Below are positions 1-12,700 of a stretch of DNA of 34,369 bases, in pieces. Position 1 is the first letter of the stretch, and each line of letters starts with the position of its first letter. Source of the DNA: Phoronis australis (taxonomy: Eukaryota > Phoronida > Phoronidae); assembly GCA_002633005.1 (NCBI GenBank), contig NMRA01001055.1:28216-62584 (forward strand), given 5' to 3'. A program made the translations under genes and the position numbers. The notes beneath the pieces are model-generated. The model did not search any database and was not told the DNA's origin. It worked only from the letters and a program-made list of their open reading frames with translations.

Positions 1-700
1 CCCCCCCCCCCTTGTGATACCCTAGATCCGCCACTGAACTATTATGGCTAAATTCACAAAACCTACATATATTTTTCGAATTTGTTTTGCAAACTGAACA
101 CTTCAGCTTGAGCATGAAGGCGTATTGGTACAACTTAACAAAACTGTTTGGATTTGCGTGACAATGGTAACCGCACGGTTGGTTGATTTACTGAACAATC
201 AGAAAAATAAGATTTTGGTAAAATGTGTTTAATCGTAATCTTATTTTCCAGCTTGCATTTTGTTCGATGTTATTGACTGTGTTTCCCTGAGCTTGTGTTT
301 CTAATCATATCAATACACCATCCGCAAAAGATTGCCTTTATGATTTCTTCCCGAAACAACCTCAATCTTCAGTTGCATTTTGGTAAAAATCCCATCCAGA
401 TGTAACTATGTATTGCAAATCTCTTGTATTTTGTTCCTTACCCAAACTTCTTAGAAACGCTCCTTGGCCTCGGTGAAAACTGGCATCCCCCTACTGTTTG
501 TGCCTGGACTTCAAAAGTTTTATCATGGTTTTCAATTGATGTGGTCAACATGGGTTGGATTTGGGTAGACCTACAGTAGACACAAGGTTTTGGTGATTTA
601 TATTCAAAAGTGTTTTTTTCTTTTCAACGTTTTCGTGATTAGTAATTAAGATGTACGGTGAAGTAGTGATTGTGAAGTTTGCTAATACATGTTTCTGTAG
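1..700. other. Upstream flank or 5' intron of the ankyrin-peptidase gene
   Basis: No exon could be supported here. The first recognised exon starts in phase 0 inside an ankyrin repeat, so the gene must have at least one earlier exon, either here unrecognised or beyond the left edge. The window opens with a run of C followed by AGATCCGCCACTG, which resembles AAATCTGCCACTG near 25210-25225 and looks like the end of a dispersed repeat. The last bases, ending TTTCTGTAG, form a good splice acceptor for the exon at 701. Confidence 0.5.
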
Positions 701-796
701 GGTACGACAATGCTGCACCGGGCAGTAGAGGCGGAGACTACGGAAGTGGCGAGCTTCCTGCTCTCCACTGGGGCCAACGTAGACGCGCGAGACGAG
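701..796 (+). CDS. Ankyrin repeat exon 1
   Basis: The exon encodes a 32-residue ankyrin repeat beginning GTTMLHRAVEAE and ending STGANVDARDE. It shows the helix 1 signature T-x-L-H-x-A, helix 2 with VASFLL, and the turn GANVDARD typical of ankyrin. The acceptor is TTTCTGTAG and the donor GTAATA. It is one residue shorter than the later repeats, and the usual Pro of TPLH is Met here. Both ends are in phase 0, so repeats can be added or lost as whole exons. It is the first exon recognised; its phase 0 start needs an upstream exon. Confidence 0.8.
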
Positions 797-3700
797 GTAA
801 TAGAAAATAGTTGAAAAGTTATCAGAATTAAAACGATAAAATCTTTGCTAAAGCTGTAGGCTGTCTGATGTTTAACTGAATATGTTGTGTGGAAATACAA
901 TTTAATATTACTCGACATTATCTGTACCTGATGCTTGCAGTAACATTGAGGTTTTGAAGCGTGTCAATAAGATATTCAGCGACTTAACATTGATGATTTT
1001 CTATTCGTAATGGCAATCGTCTAATCAATAGCACAACTTCCTATTGAACAAAAAGCCGGAAAACGATGTATAAACACAGCTAGGAGGGCCAGGGTCATGC
1101 TATGGAGGTGCTCACAAATTTCAAGCTGGCGAAGTTTGCAGCATGTTCTGTTCATTCCAAAGTCACACGAAACGCACGAGTGTTGAAATCTTAACAGTTA
1201 TTGTAGCGTCGTAGGTGTGTTAGTAATTTATGCTTATCGTTGATAGACCATTAACCCACATCCATTATAGACAACACAGGGCGGTTGGACACCGCTCCAC
1301 TGGGCAGCATTTTGCGGTAGTAAACGTATGGTGGATTTGCTACTAGCCAACAAGGCCACCGTAGATGTCGCTACTAAGGTAATTAATGGAAAGTTGGTTG
1401 TTGATTTGAATAAGTTCTTGACACAACGATGCCTAAAGCTATTTTTAAATAGCTTAAAAGATCTTTTTCATTGTTATGTCTATAGTTTATGCTAAATTAA
1501 ATGTCGTCTCCTATTGACTGTCATCTCATTTATGTATTCCATAGTTGGGCGAGACACCGCTGTGCAAGGCAGCACAGCGTGGTTGGGCACCCGTGGCAGA
1601 GAGTCTGCTCCAACAGGGAGCCAACGTGAATGTCATTATGAAGGTAACTAAAGACACACATGAAGTTTGTTTGAAGCAGTTGTTTCCACTACGATGATGA
1701 ACACACAAAACTTGACTAGGCTGGTTTAAATGATTAGTAAACATTGATGATTTCGTTGTAAAAGTTGGAATTTCTTGTTGTACTCCAGGACTAATGACGT
1801 CACGTGCCCGTAAGTGAGTTGTGCACGACTTTAAAATCAGTTTTCACATCAAATTAACTTGGCTCTGTACTAAATTGCTTTTAAACAACCCTCAAAAACT
1901 GAATGTAGCTCTGTAGACTAGCTGAAGTTTAACTAAATGTTTTCTGTGAAAACACACTTCATATTTCTGCTGAATTCGACATATGATATTAAATATGTAC
2001 TTGGTCCATGCATCTTAAGGAACAGGGAGGTTTTAATCGTGTCAACAAATATTTGTGAGCTTAACGTATATACTTTGCTGTGCTTAATGGTAATCTTCCA
2101 CTCAACATTACAACTTTGACGACACAATGGTTTCTTATTTGAATCAGTTGTATGCACAACGATTACTAAAACTGTTTAAGACATTTCTCATAATCTATTG
2201 TTCCTAAACAACAGGATGGTTGGACACCGTTGCACTTTGCAGCAAGCTGCCGTAGTACAGAGATGGTGAGATTGTTACTGGATAACAAAGCCACTGTAGA
2301 TGTCACTACGGAGGTAATTAATGACACATAGTTTAATTGTTTGAATAAATTAACACAACTATGATTCAAGCTGTTTAATCTTATGTGCTTTGTAACGTCA
2401 AATTAAAGGTGATCTTCTTTTAATTGTCATCGCCATTATATTTTACCTTGTGGGGAGACCAAAGACAAAGCTGTGCAATGCAGTAGAGAGTGCTCATAAA
2501 TATTGTAAATGAGTGGTACACTGTCTGATTCAACACTGGGCAAATGTGAATATCCATAAGTAGGTAATTAGTGACACACAAGTTGCTTGGTTGAGGTAGT
2601 TGTTTACACATTGACTATGAACGCATAACACATGACTAGGTTTAGAAAAAATAACTAGTCATCGTTTATCATTTGGTTGTAAACGTCGAAATTACATTTC
2701 TTGTTTCACTTCTTCACGCAAGCCGTCATGTTACTTGTGCAATACTGAGGAGTTTAGTGTGAAAAGTCCGCGGAGAGCTGCCTTTTCCAGACATAAAAGG
2801 ATACTTTTGTTGAAGCTGCAGTAACAGCAACTTAACTGAGAACCTCTGTGTTCAAATATCCTAAGTAAGTAAAAGTTGCACTGAAATTGCATCGGTTTGT
2901 GCACCCCAAGAGAAAGTGAAATGTCAGCAGTGTGGAACATGCGTTTGGTGCGCACCGCGGCCAAATCTGATGTTTTCTCTTTGTTAGAACCGGTTAACTG
3001 CTGCATTATTCTTAATACAGTCCCCTTTGATGACTTTGGGAAAGTTCATTTACAGCAACCAAAAATTTGGAAACTCCATCTCACCGAAGACTTCCGAATG
3101 GGCCTCCAAACCCAACAAAACTTAAAAGACCATAAAGTTGACATCGGTGGTCATGTTGTCTAGAAGTTTGTCATGCCCACGTGTTTAAAGGCTGGTGAGG
3201 GATCTACATTTTCTGGTCTTGAGCAATTCCTCGAAGCTTTCTGCAAGTCAAACACATGAAAGTACGCAAGGAAACTGAGCGTTCTTTCCGAAATTATCTA
3301 AACGATTGTTGGTTTTCAAAACGGGGGGAGAGAATCGTCATCAGATATAAATGTGAATGGCTTATTGTGCGCGTACGTGCTGTTCACAGTTATAACATAA
3401 TTCAACCCATATTACAATATACGTGTACGTATGCCTAAGAACGTGCTCCGAGTCAGTGACCCTGTAACCAGTATGCCGTAAACTTTGTTTATCTAAATTT
3501 TGAAGACTTGCTTTGGACTTGGCCTCGTTTTATTAATGTAGCATCCTGACATCACACCACTCTTAACGCTTTGAAAACGCAACTCTTTCGTTACGCAGAT
3601 ACGTTTTCTGCCCACGTGTACGCCTACATTTGATGTACGACGTGGGCACCGAATCTCTAAATGCACCAACCAAACATATTAATTGATGAAAATGCCCTCG

Positions 3701-6700
3701 AAAGTGAACTTTTTTAAAACACCGTGTTGGCTGTATTCGTCAGTGTAGAAAAGCGAAATGAACAGTTTGTACACACAGCTCAAAACACTTTTCTGGACAT
3801 ACGTAAACACCAACGTCTCTGTCTTACAACGCTGTATGTGCTTGGCATTTCTGCTGAAGCGCTCTCATGCTAGATGTTTTAAGATGGAGTGCTGTTTCAA
3901 AAAATTGTTGTAGGTCTTCTAACAGATGAGCACAGAAGAATAATTCTCCACCTTGGTTTATTTTTTATCATTTTTTCGATATCGCAATCGCTTTACCAAA
4001 GATTCACGAACATTTGCCGTGTAGAGACAAATACCTCTTCACCACGTATTCATATGTTCCCGTTCAAAATTATTTTATTTCACATAATTTGTCAATATGT
4101 TGTTGACAGAAAATATTTATTTTTGGAATAACGTGAACGAAGAACTGATACATGTAACTAGAGCAGATTTTAACGTCACCGATCCACTAAAAAGGGAATA
4201 CACAAAGCTAGAATTGACACTCAGTCAGGTCATTAACCAGTCGTGGATCAGGCGTTACAGTAAAACACAACTCCCTTGCTAAGCACAAAAACGACATCGT
4301 ATTTGGCTAATATTTATCGCAATTCTCCTTGAAGAAACTACAATAAAAAAATTCTCACAAAAAGTTCATTTTCGGAAGCCAATTTAAAAAAAACCCGTTT
4401 TAGTCCACAATAGTTTTGTTCATTTCAGCTGGCGTTATATTTACTTGGAGTCATCGCTAATGCAGTAATTGCCCTGCTCCACACAAAAGGAACAAACCAA
4501 TGATGTCGATGGGTTCTGTCTACACCTTAGCTGCGAATTACAATTTCTTAGACATTGTGCTGGAAGAAAATAAATTCATGCATTTATTTGCCGGCAGGTT
4601 GACAGATTTCACGAAATGAACAGCAAAATACCGCATTTAAGATGGTCCGGTCAATAGGTTAAAAAATGGCGGCATAGTATCGTGTGTTATACTACTTGAA
4701 AGCAAAGCTGAGGGAAATATCATTGATCAAATGTGTAAACCTGTCTCAAATAGTGGTGATCACACCAGATCAAACCCTGAGGTGTGTACGTAAAAATGGG
4801 ATGCCTGGCTGGGGAAATGGAGAAAATGTTGCACCCTGAAATGAAATGATCGTTTGGCTTAAACCTGGTCTAAGTCTATAGTTTAAAGGTGTAATAGTCT
4901 AAAAAGGTCACTGACGACCTTTCGGTCTATAAAAGCATGCACTTTCTGTTTCTATTAAAATTGCTATTTGCTCATTGTTCGTTAGCTCGAAGTACATACT
5001 GTAGAAATGAAGTCAAGGATTGGACATTCTTTCATTAATGGAGGTGAAATCACTTGTCTCATGAGGGGCCATTTTTTGTGTCGCAGCTTGGTATATTACC
5101 CCTTTCGATACATGAAATTAAGAGCTCATATTAAACATCGCTGACGTTGGCCGTTTTTGTTGCACTTCCATTTAAATCTGTTTCAAATCACAATGCTAAC
5201 CAACTAAGAATATTTGGGCCCGTTCCACATAAAACAGTAGCCTGTTTTGTTCGTCCGTTACCAGGTACTCTAATTAACCGGCGACCTCAGCCAACTAGTC
5301 CTTAGTTCGTGAAAAATGTCTGCCTCCAGAATTTAACTCATTGCACTTTTTGAACTTACACATCACCGTGGAACGATCCCCATTTCTTTCAAGAGAAATG
5401 TTTTCAACAAGAAACAGAATGATTACACGGTGGGTGTCCACCAGTTAAGATTAACTCGGGAGTAAAATATTGCTGCCTGAATTCAATTCTTTGTGGCAAA
5501 CTACAGATGGATATAGTTAAATTTACTTGTATAAACGATACAATGCTTTCCGATAGTGAAGTGAGGTTGGTGCACGTCTGAAGAAGATTTTAAATCTCAG
5601 CCTCCTCCTTTCCAAAAAGTAGGCCTAGTCTGCATCCATAGCTGTCAAGACGTTCCTCATGTTTCGGCTGAAGATAGGAGCACCTTCAAAATTCTTGTGG
5701 AACAGCACTCCTTGTCAATTTTACAAAGCCTAATGAAAACATAGAACAATAAACGGGATGATTTAAAATCTTTGGAAGACCATGTTGTTTTAGCAATTTG
5801 CTAACTATGTATTGTCCTCGTTAAATAAATTTAAAACTGTTAAACACAAAAACGAGCAATAGTAGTGATAGATATAGTATTGATAGTAATAGTAGTGTGA
5901 TGCTAATAAAATGATAACATGTAGCCGTATTTCTGTTGTGTCAGAACGGAGGTAATTCCTATAGCAGAGTTTAACAAAAAATGCATCCCAAAAGGGTGAT
6001 TTTTCACAGACAACATACATTCCGAAAACGGTGCCATTTTCGACAAAATTGTTTGTAGAAGGTGCCTTTCCACAATTCCTGGATTAGAACAGTGCGAATT
6101 TTTACCCAAATTAGTCTCTAAATGGGTGACTACTTTGTCCGAGCCCACTCTCTTAATGTGTAGGTATTCAAATTTTTCGGGCTACATCCCCCATCAAAAA
6201 TAAACCATTACCACGCGGCTGCGTTATATGACACTTGTTCTTGCTTTTGGTCGCTTTCTTGATGACCTTGAATTCGTAAAATGTAGCAACGGCACATTTC
6301 TTGCATGTGCTTTCGACCTGAAACAGAACAAATTCGTGAAACGTAACAACTTGTTACATTTTAGGAGAATTTTAGCCACGTAAAATGATACAATGGCGTA
6401 AAATGTAAAATTTTATGAAATTGTTAGATTTTACTGCGTATCACAGCTCACATGTAATATAGATGTACGTGAATTACCATTTTAGTTGGAGAATCATTCT
6501 AACAGCTAGTGACAATCGTAATTAACTGGGTACTTTCTTGCTTTGGCGTATTAAAATCCGAAATTAATACCGAAATATTTTTGCACGGAAATTACATGTA
6601 GTTGCGTACTTATCATCTCCAGTAACACTTTACCCGGTACTGCAGCACTAAACGCTGATCTGACGGATGACAAGTATTTGTTTGCAAATCACGTCGCAGA

Positions 6701-9700
6701 TGTAACAGCTGTCAGGGAAGTACGGATTTTGTACAATGCTGGTTCTGCGTTATGATAAGGATGAATCAGGATCGTTTCAATTTCATCGTTTTTATTCAGT
6801 TGGATTATCCACTCAATTTTTATCAGCATTCTTTCACATTTTAAATAATGCTGTTGCCTCAGCCTTTAAAGTTTATGTTCGGAAATCGTGCTGCGTTTGA
6901 TTACAAATTTATTTTAATTCACGACGTGAATGAAATCCATCCTCATCGTTTCTTTCGGTTTGTATTTTGAACATTTGCTCAGACATCTTCACTGAAATTA
7001 TAACGGCAATATCACGTACACAAACCCGCTAAATCAATGAAAAGTATCTCTGTCTGTTCAACTGCATATTTTAGTCTTACTGTATTGTCAATGGTTGTAG
7101 CCATTCGGGAATTCAGTGAAGTTTCCTGTAGAGCGTATAAAATAACTGTTGTACAGTGCTGTAGTGGGGGGTAGGCGCACGTAGGCGCAGCCAACCACCT
7201 TTTTGTTTTCTAATTTAGCGCCTACCCACCGAAAATTACGGTATGGTGAGGCGTACGCGCAGGTAGACGCAGCCAACCACCTTTCTACATTTTAAGGTAG
7301 CGCCCATAAACGTGCCGTACGTGACGGTTAAGTGGGGCGTAGTATTGAAACGATTAGGTTACGGCATCAATGCGCTGCTCCGCTGACGGCAGCATTGTTG
7401 CCGAACTTTTCGGCGGGCGCAACAACCAGCCATGGTTCGATGAGCTATTGGCAAACAACATAAACACCATCAGCCTTACTTTGCTCTTTGAAAGGCACGC
7501 GGTTCCTGCAGCTGGTCATTGCAATGGACTCGTCCAAACGAAACGAACCCATTGCTGCCGAATTATAAGTTTAACTGAGGGCTTTGAAATTTTGTGCCGC
7601 TATGAAACGACAATCAACTGGTTACCAATCGGTACTAAAATATTTTAAGAGGATGCCGAGATCAGAAAGCACGGAACCAAATCCTCATGCTGAAAGTGAG
7701 TCATTTGCTGAAACTAGTATCCTGAAACGGATCCCTCCATGTCTGAAACGGGAATATCTGCAGGTTATCCAGATAATGACTCGTCACAGTGGCCAAGCGT
7801 GTGGAATTACGGTCAGTGAATGGAATTCAAGAAAAGTATCCCTGGTTGGAAAACAAGGATGGAAAGCTGGGTTGCGTTTCTTTCTATAATGTAATAGACC
7901 TAGGTTTGATGAAAGAAAGTGGCGTATCAATATATTCGGAGTGGACACAGTTTCTGATAGAAGCAGCTGGAGCTTCCCGACAACCTAACTTAAGTCGCTC
8001 AGGAGTAAAATCAGTTGTCATGTGAGCTCTAAAGCCCTCAACAATGCTCAAAGTATTGACGAAACGAAAAGTAAAAGAGCAATTGAAAATACATTGCAGC
8101 TCATGAGCAGACTACAACGGAAAAAAGTCTTCAGAACAGCATATTCACTTGTTCAAATGAATCGTCCGTTCAAGGATCACGAGCATCTCATAAACCTTCA
8201 AAAACTGAATGGTTTGATTTTGGGTGTTACGCTCCATTCTTGTATCAGTGCAACGTCCATAATCAAGCACATAACCCAGCGAATGCGCGAAAAAATCGTC
8301 AATACAGTTGTGGCAGAGACAGCAAGATAACTGTGTTAGTCGATGAAGCGACAAGCAAATTAAGAGTGACTCCATATAAAAACCAACAGGTGGAGTCTAT
8401 ACCCAAAATCACAGATTATTTTGAAACTTAGAACATGAGTTTGGTTTGTTGAGATATAGAAAAACCTCACTTTTTACGAATTTTCAATCATTACTTTTCT
8501 TTTTATAACCTGTACCTCCATTTTGCAACAATATTGGGCGTCGAAGTAGGCATGTTTGAATGCATTTTACTAGCATGTATGGTACGGTCAAAACAAATGA
8601 ATGATACGAATTGAAAGGGCAATGGCTGAATAATTTAATGGCATAACTTTCAAAATCCATTTTTAAATTGGTACGTTTTGAATTTGTGAGGCAAAACCGG
8701 CTATTTTTCAGGTTTTCACTGAAGCCATTTTCGGCCAAATTTGGCACTCTGTAGCAGCCATAACGCACCTTTCCTGAAATTGACTTTATAATAATTTGTT
8801 CAGTCATTCCTAATCTGTTCATAATCTAAAATAAAAAATCTTGCCTCTAACGTATTTTTTTGCGTACGAAGCATTACACGAACTGCACTCCGTCCTTTTG
8901 CATGTTCTCAGTTGCCTCTGCTACCAATAGGGGGCTATTGGAACATATAATTAGCTTGGGAAACACGACATAAAAACCTTGTATTTCGGAGAAAAGTCAG
9001 GCAGCATTATTAATTACCATTCTCTGAAAACGGCATTGATGATTATTGCTTATTACAAAAAATATGTATGTAAATCAACTGCATGCGTGCTTCTAGATGA
9101 TAGATGGCGCTGCTTTTGTTTACGTGGAGACTGAAGACGCATCTAGAATAAGAACAGTAACACGAGGACCTTGCTATAATTCAAGATTTCGCGAGATATT
9201 GCCATGCATTTTAAATGAGAACAAATGGTTTTGGATAAATTTTAGAGAGGTTCTAGTGTTACTGAACGCACCCCTGTCTTACTCTTGTTTTCTATCTGCC
9301 TTTTTCGTGCCACAGGCAAAGGAAGGCACCCAAGGTCGATATGGCCCCCAGTGTTCAGTGCAAAAAATCCTTCAACTTGTAAATAGTCATTGTAACTTTG
9401 GGCTCATATTGTAATGTCCCTGCTGGTTGATACAAATTTTAGTCGCCACCAGTCGCCAGAAATCTGGTGTTCCCCCCACACACACCGGGCACCCTAACGC
9501 TGAATATTTCTGCCAGTGTGATCATCAGCCGGTTAAAAAGGTAAAAATTCACAGTCAATTGAAAATAGTTCACGAGAGACAATTTATTAATGACTCATTC
9601 ATGACTGACATGAAGTAAACAGAAGAAAAGGTCTCGACTTCATATATCACATATATTTGACTGGTTGTTATGCTGCAAAACAAGGCTAAACGTTGAGCTC

Positions 9701-12700
9701 ATTTACCACATGAAGTAATTCTGACGACGTAACAGCATCTTCACCAGAAATAGCATCGACATAAACATTGCTGCAGACAACCTCGAAAAAATCCACCAAT
9801 CTGCGATTCACTTAACATCACAGGTAAACACTTAACCAGGGAGTTCTCGTAATATTTTCTCCATTTTGGCACTTCCGAGTGTGAACGTTTTTACCTGACT
9901 TATCTCCTTCATCGAATATGTTCGTCAGAAAGTTCTTAACCTTTACTGAAAATCTTGTTGACCTTTTACCTTTGCCTAACCTATTGCTTCAGCAATCGTC
10001 TCATCCAAATAGTACTCTGAGGCTGCCTCAAATGACGCTCCGGTTCTTGCATCTGAAAGCATTTCTGACAACTGTCGTGCCATGAGGTCATACGTGGTGT
10101 CCCTCTATAAATGTTCAGTGCGGTTACCCACACCCAAATGCTGACCTAGTTATGCGTCTGTAGCAAAAAATTTCGAGTAACCTTGCTGGGTACAAGGGAA
10201 ATTTTGTTGAGGCTCATCACTAGAAAATCCGCCATGTCTAGAGATGTTAGTGTGTTTTAGAGAAATAGATTTTCCATTTTCTCAGTATTTATAAGAACTT
10301 ACCTTCACCTACATGGAATGATTTCCACACGTGAATTCCTTGGGTGGAATAGTGGGAATTGAGGAATGTTCTTACACCAGGAACTTAATATTTTGGAAAA
10401 GACTTTGTTGCATTGACTGAACATGCATACAGATAACATCCCTTCACACGGCCACTGGAAAGTAATGCTTTTTTCAAATCAAGAAAGTTTATGATATTGT
10501 TACCTTCGGCTACAAAGTACTTCACATGTTGTTTGAGTGGAGCGATCTCGCGATCACAGAGATCCTTTCCATTCTGACTTTCACTAAAGTCATACCTCGA
10601 AACAGAAATGCTAGTAGAATTTGACAAGGCTGCTACGTTCAGGAGGAGAGGAGCAGAGTGGTAACATCCAGCATTACCTGACTCTTCCATGACTGGTCCT
10701 GCTCAGTCAGAAATTCACCAACTCGGAGTAGTACGAGTCCGTACTCTGGCACAGGCCTTGCTGTGTGAGGTACTTTCCTGTATCTCAGTGGTGTATTTGA
10801 CATAACTCACTAAAGCACAAAGGTTTGTGATCGGATTTGTTGCAGAATAAACTCTAAAGGAACATGAAGGCCCATCGACATCGTCCGCCATTTTGTCTTT
10901 TTAAAATGCACTTGCTTCTCTCAAAACCAGTCATTACAAATATCAATTCTTACTCGTTTAATCTCAAAGGCAATTATTTCCATTTAAAAGTTCTTCAGAG
11001 TGTTTAAATTGACCTGGTAATTTAAAAGAAATGATAGAATATAAGACGGTTACACGTGCATTTTTTATATATCCTCAAGCTTAACATCAACTGAATCCCT
11101 CCATGGGCAAAGGTCATCGGGTTCAGTTTTGATACTAGCCACGTAATAAACCCGGAAAACATCTTGTTTTCATTTGAAAGAGTTTAGACTTGGTTTCTAT
11201 AACTATTAAAATCAGACTTCTTGCCTAAAAGTTTGTTCAAATGGTCTGTAAACTCTGCTCGTCATTTCCAAACTATGAAAAGTATTGCAAGACAATTTTC
11301 ACTGAAGTGCAAATTTGAGGCAAGATTTTTTATTGCTCAGTCATCAAGACTAACTCTTTAACTGTATGTTAAAAGGTCACATAAGGCTACAAGGTGTTTT
11401 ATGGCAGTAAGAAGGTCACAAAAATGGCCACTAAAATTAGCCCCAAAAAGTGGTCTGTGGATTATCTCCCGTGTAAAACACAAAACTGTCATATTTTAAT
11501 GAATAGCACAGAATTATGCACAGTATACTTTGGTTATTTAAGCCACCAAAATATAGCTTTTGATCTATTTTGTATGTTACTCATTTTTGTTGCTGAAAAC
11601 ATGCGATTTTTGAGACGGCTAATATGCCATATTGTGCCATTTTGTGTCATCGTGCTCCAGCGGCGAAATTAGGGGTCATTGAGTGCACAAAATTTGGCAT
11701 TTGGGTTTTTGTTAGGATACCTACCCATGTACAAAAAATGAAGTTGTTTTAAATTTTGACGTATAGACTGATTTTTGAAAATCTACTGGTTTTTATATGG
11801 ACTGCCTCTTAAGTGCTCTGATCATTGACATAAGAGCATCTATTGGTGGTAGCGATCCACTTTTTTATAATGACTGACCATGTCCAGCTTGAACAACAAA
11901 CTGCCGAATCCATTGAAGCGTTCCTATTGAACAGTCTACAACACTGTGGTTGTTCGATGGAATATTTACAAGAGCATCTCGTTGCATTTGCAAGGGACGG
12001 ATCCAGTGTCTTGACAAGAAAACGTTCTGGAGTTGCAACAAGATTACGCGAACGCTTCCCTAGACTTTTGAAATGGCACTGCTTAAACCACAGACTTGAG
12101 TTGGCAGTTGGGGATGCCGTGGCAGAGGTGACTGGGTGTGGTCATTTCAGAGTATTTATGGACAAACTCTATTCACTTTACAGCAGATTACCCAAAAAAC
12201 AAGCGGAAGTGAAAGCTGCAGCTGCTGATCTTGAGTGTCAGTTTCTTCGAATAGGTCGCGTGCTTGACGTTCGTTGGGTGGCAAGCAGTTTCAGAACGGT
12301 AAAGGCAGTGTGGAGATCATTGAACGCACTACATCAACATTTCTAGTTAGACAGCGAAGACAGAAACCGTCAATCAACTGATCGAAGCCTGTTTTTGGGA
12401 TTACTGCAATACTTGAAAAGTCCCACCTTAATTCAAAATCTTGCGCTGATGCGTGATGTGCCAGAAGCGCTGTCAAAGCCTTTCTGTGGATCTATAATGC
12501 AGAACCAAAACAATGCCGCAAGCAGACAAGCTTATTCGTCGCGTGGTCAAGTCTATGGTTGATAATCCCGGGCAGGCATTCGCCATTGAACTGACATGCA
12601 TTGAAGAGAAGAGGTTTGGGTCGCTGGAACTGAAGGAAACCCTTAAAAGACTACCGTGACCATACGCCCTGGTCAGTTTATTCAAAGTTTTGTTGTGAAA

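Larger units (their letters stand above)
855..1790 (+). repeat. Tandem duplication unit 1 (ankyrin exons 2-3 with introns)
   Basis: This unit resembles 1910-2720 in the same order. Matching anchors are GAGGTTTTGAAGCGTGTCAA at 947 with its counterpart near 2026, exon 1280 with exon 2215, exon 1545 with the remnant at 2449, and the intron stretch AACTTGACTAGG with ACATGACTAGG. The offset falls from about 1078 to about 904 bases along the unit, showing indels since duplication. Ends are approximate. Confidence 0.72.
1910..2720 (+). repeat. Tandem duplication unit 2 (one live and one dead ankyrin exon)
   Basis: This is the second copy of the unit at 855-1790. It holds the intact exon 2215-2313 and the degraded exon at 2449-2563. 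The intron similarity shows that the duplication was genomic rather than two independent exon acquisitions. It stops near 2720, just before a dispersed repeat at 2739-2900. Confidence 0.7.

Noticed and set aside
3889-4282. Two overlapping hydrophobic frames in intron 4
   Set aside because: The hydrophobic stretch is explained by T-rich sequence. No family motif and no exon boundaries in phase 0 were found.
4428-4501. Possible exon after TTTCAG at 4428
   Set aside because: The frame (starting LALYLLGVIANAVIALLH) reaches a stop without a donor and lacks ankyrin residues.
8484-8822. 112-residue minus-strand frame inside the hAT
   Set aside because: No recognisable motif, no splice support and no similarity to the nearby antisense family fragment.
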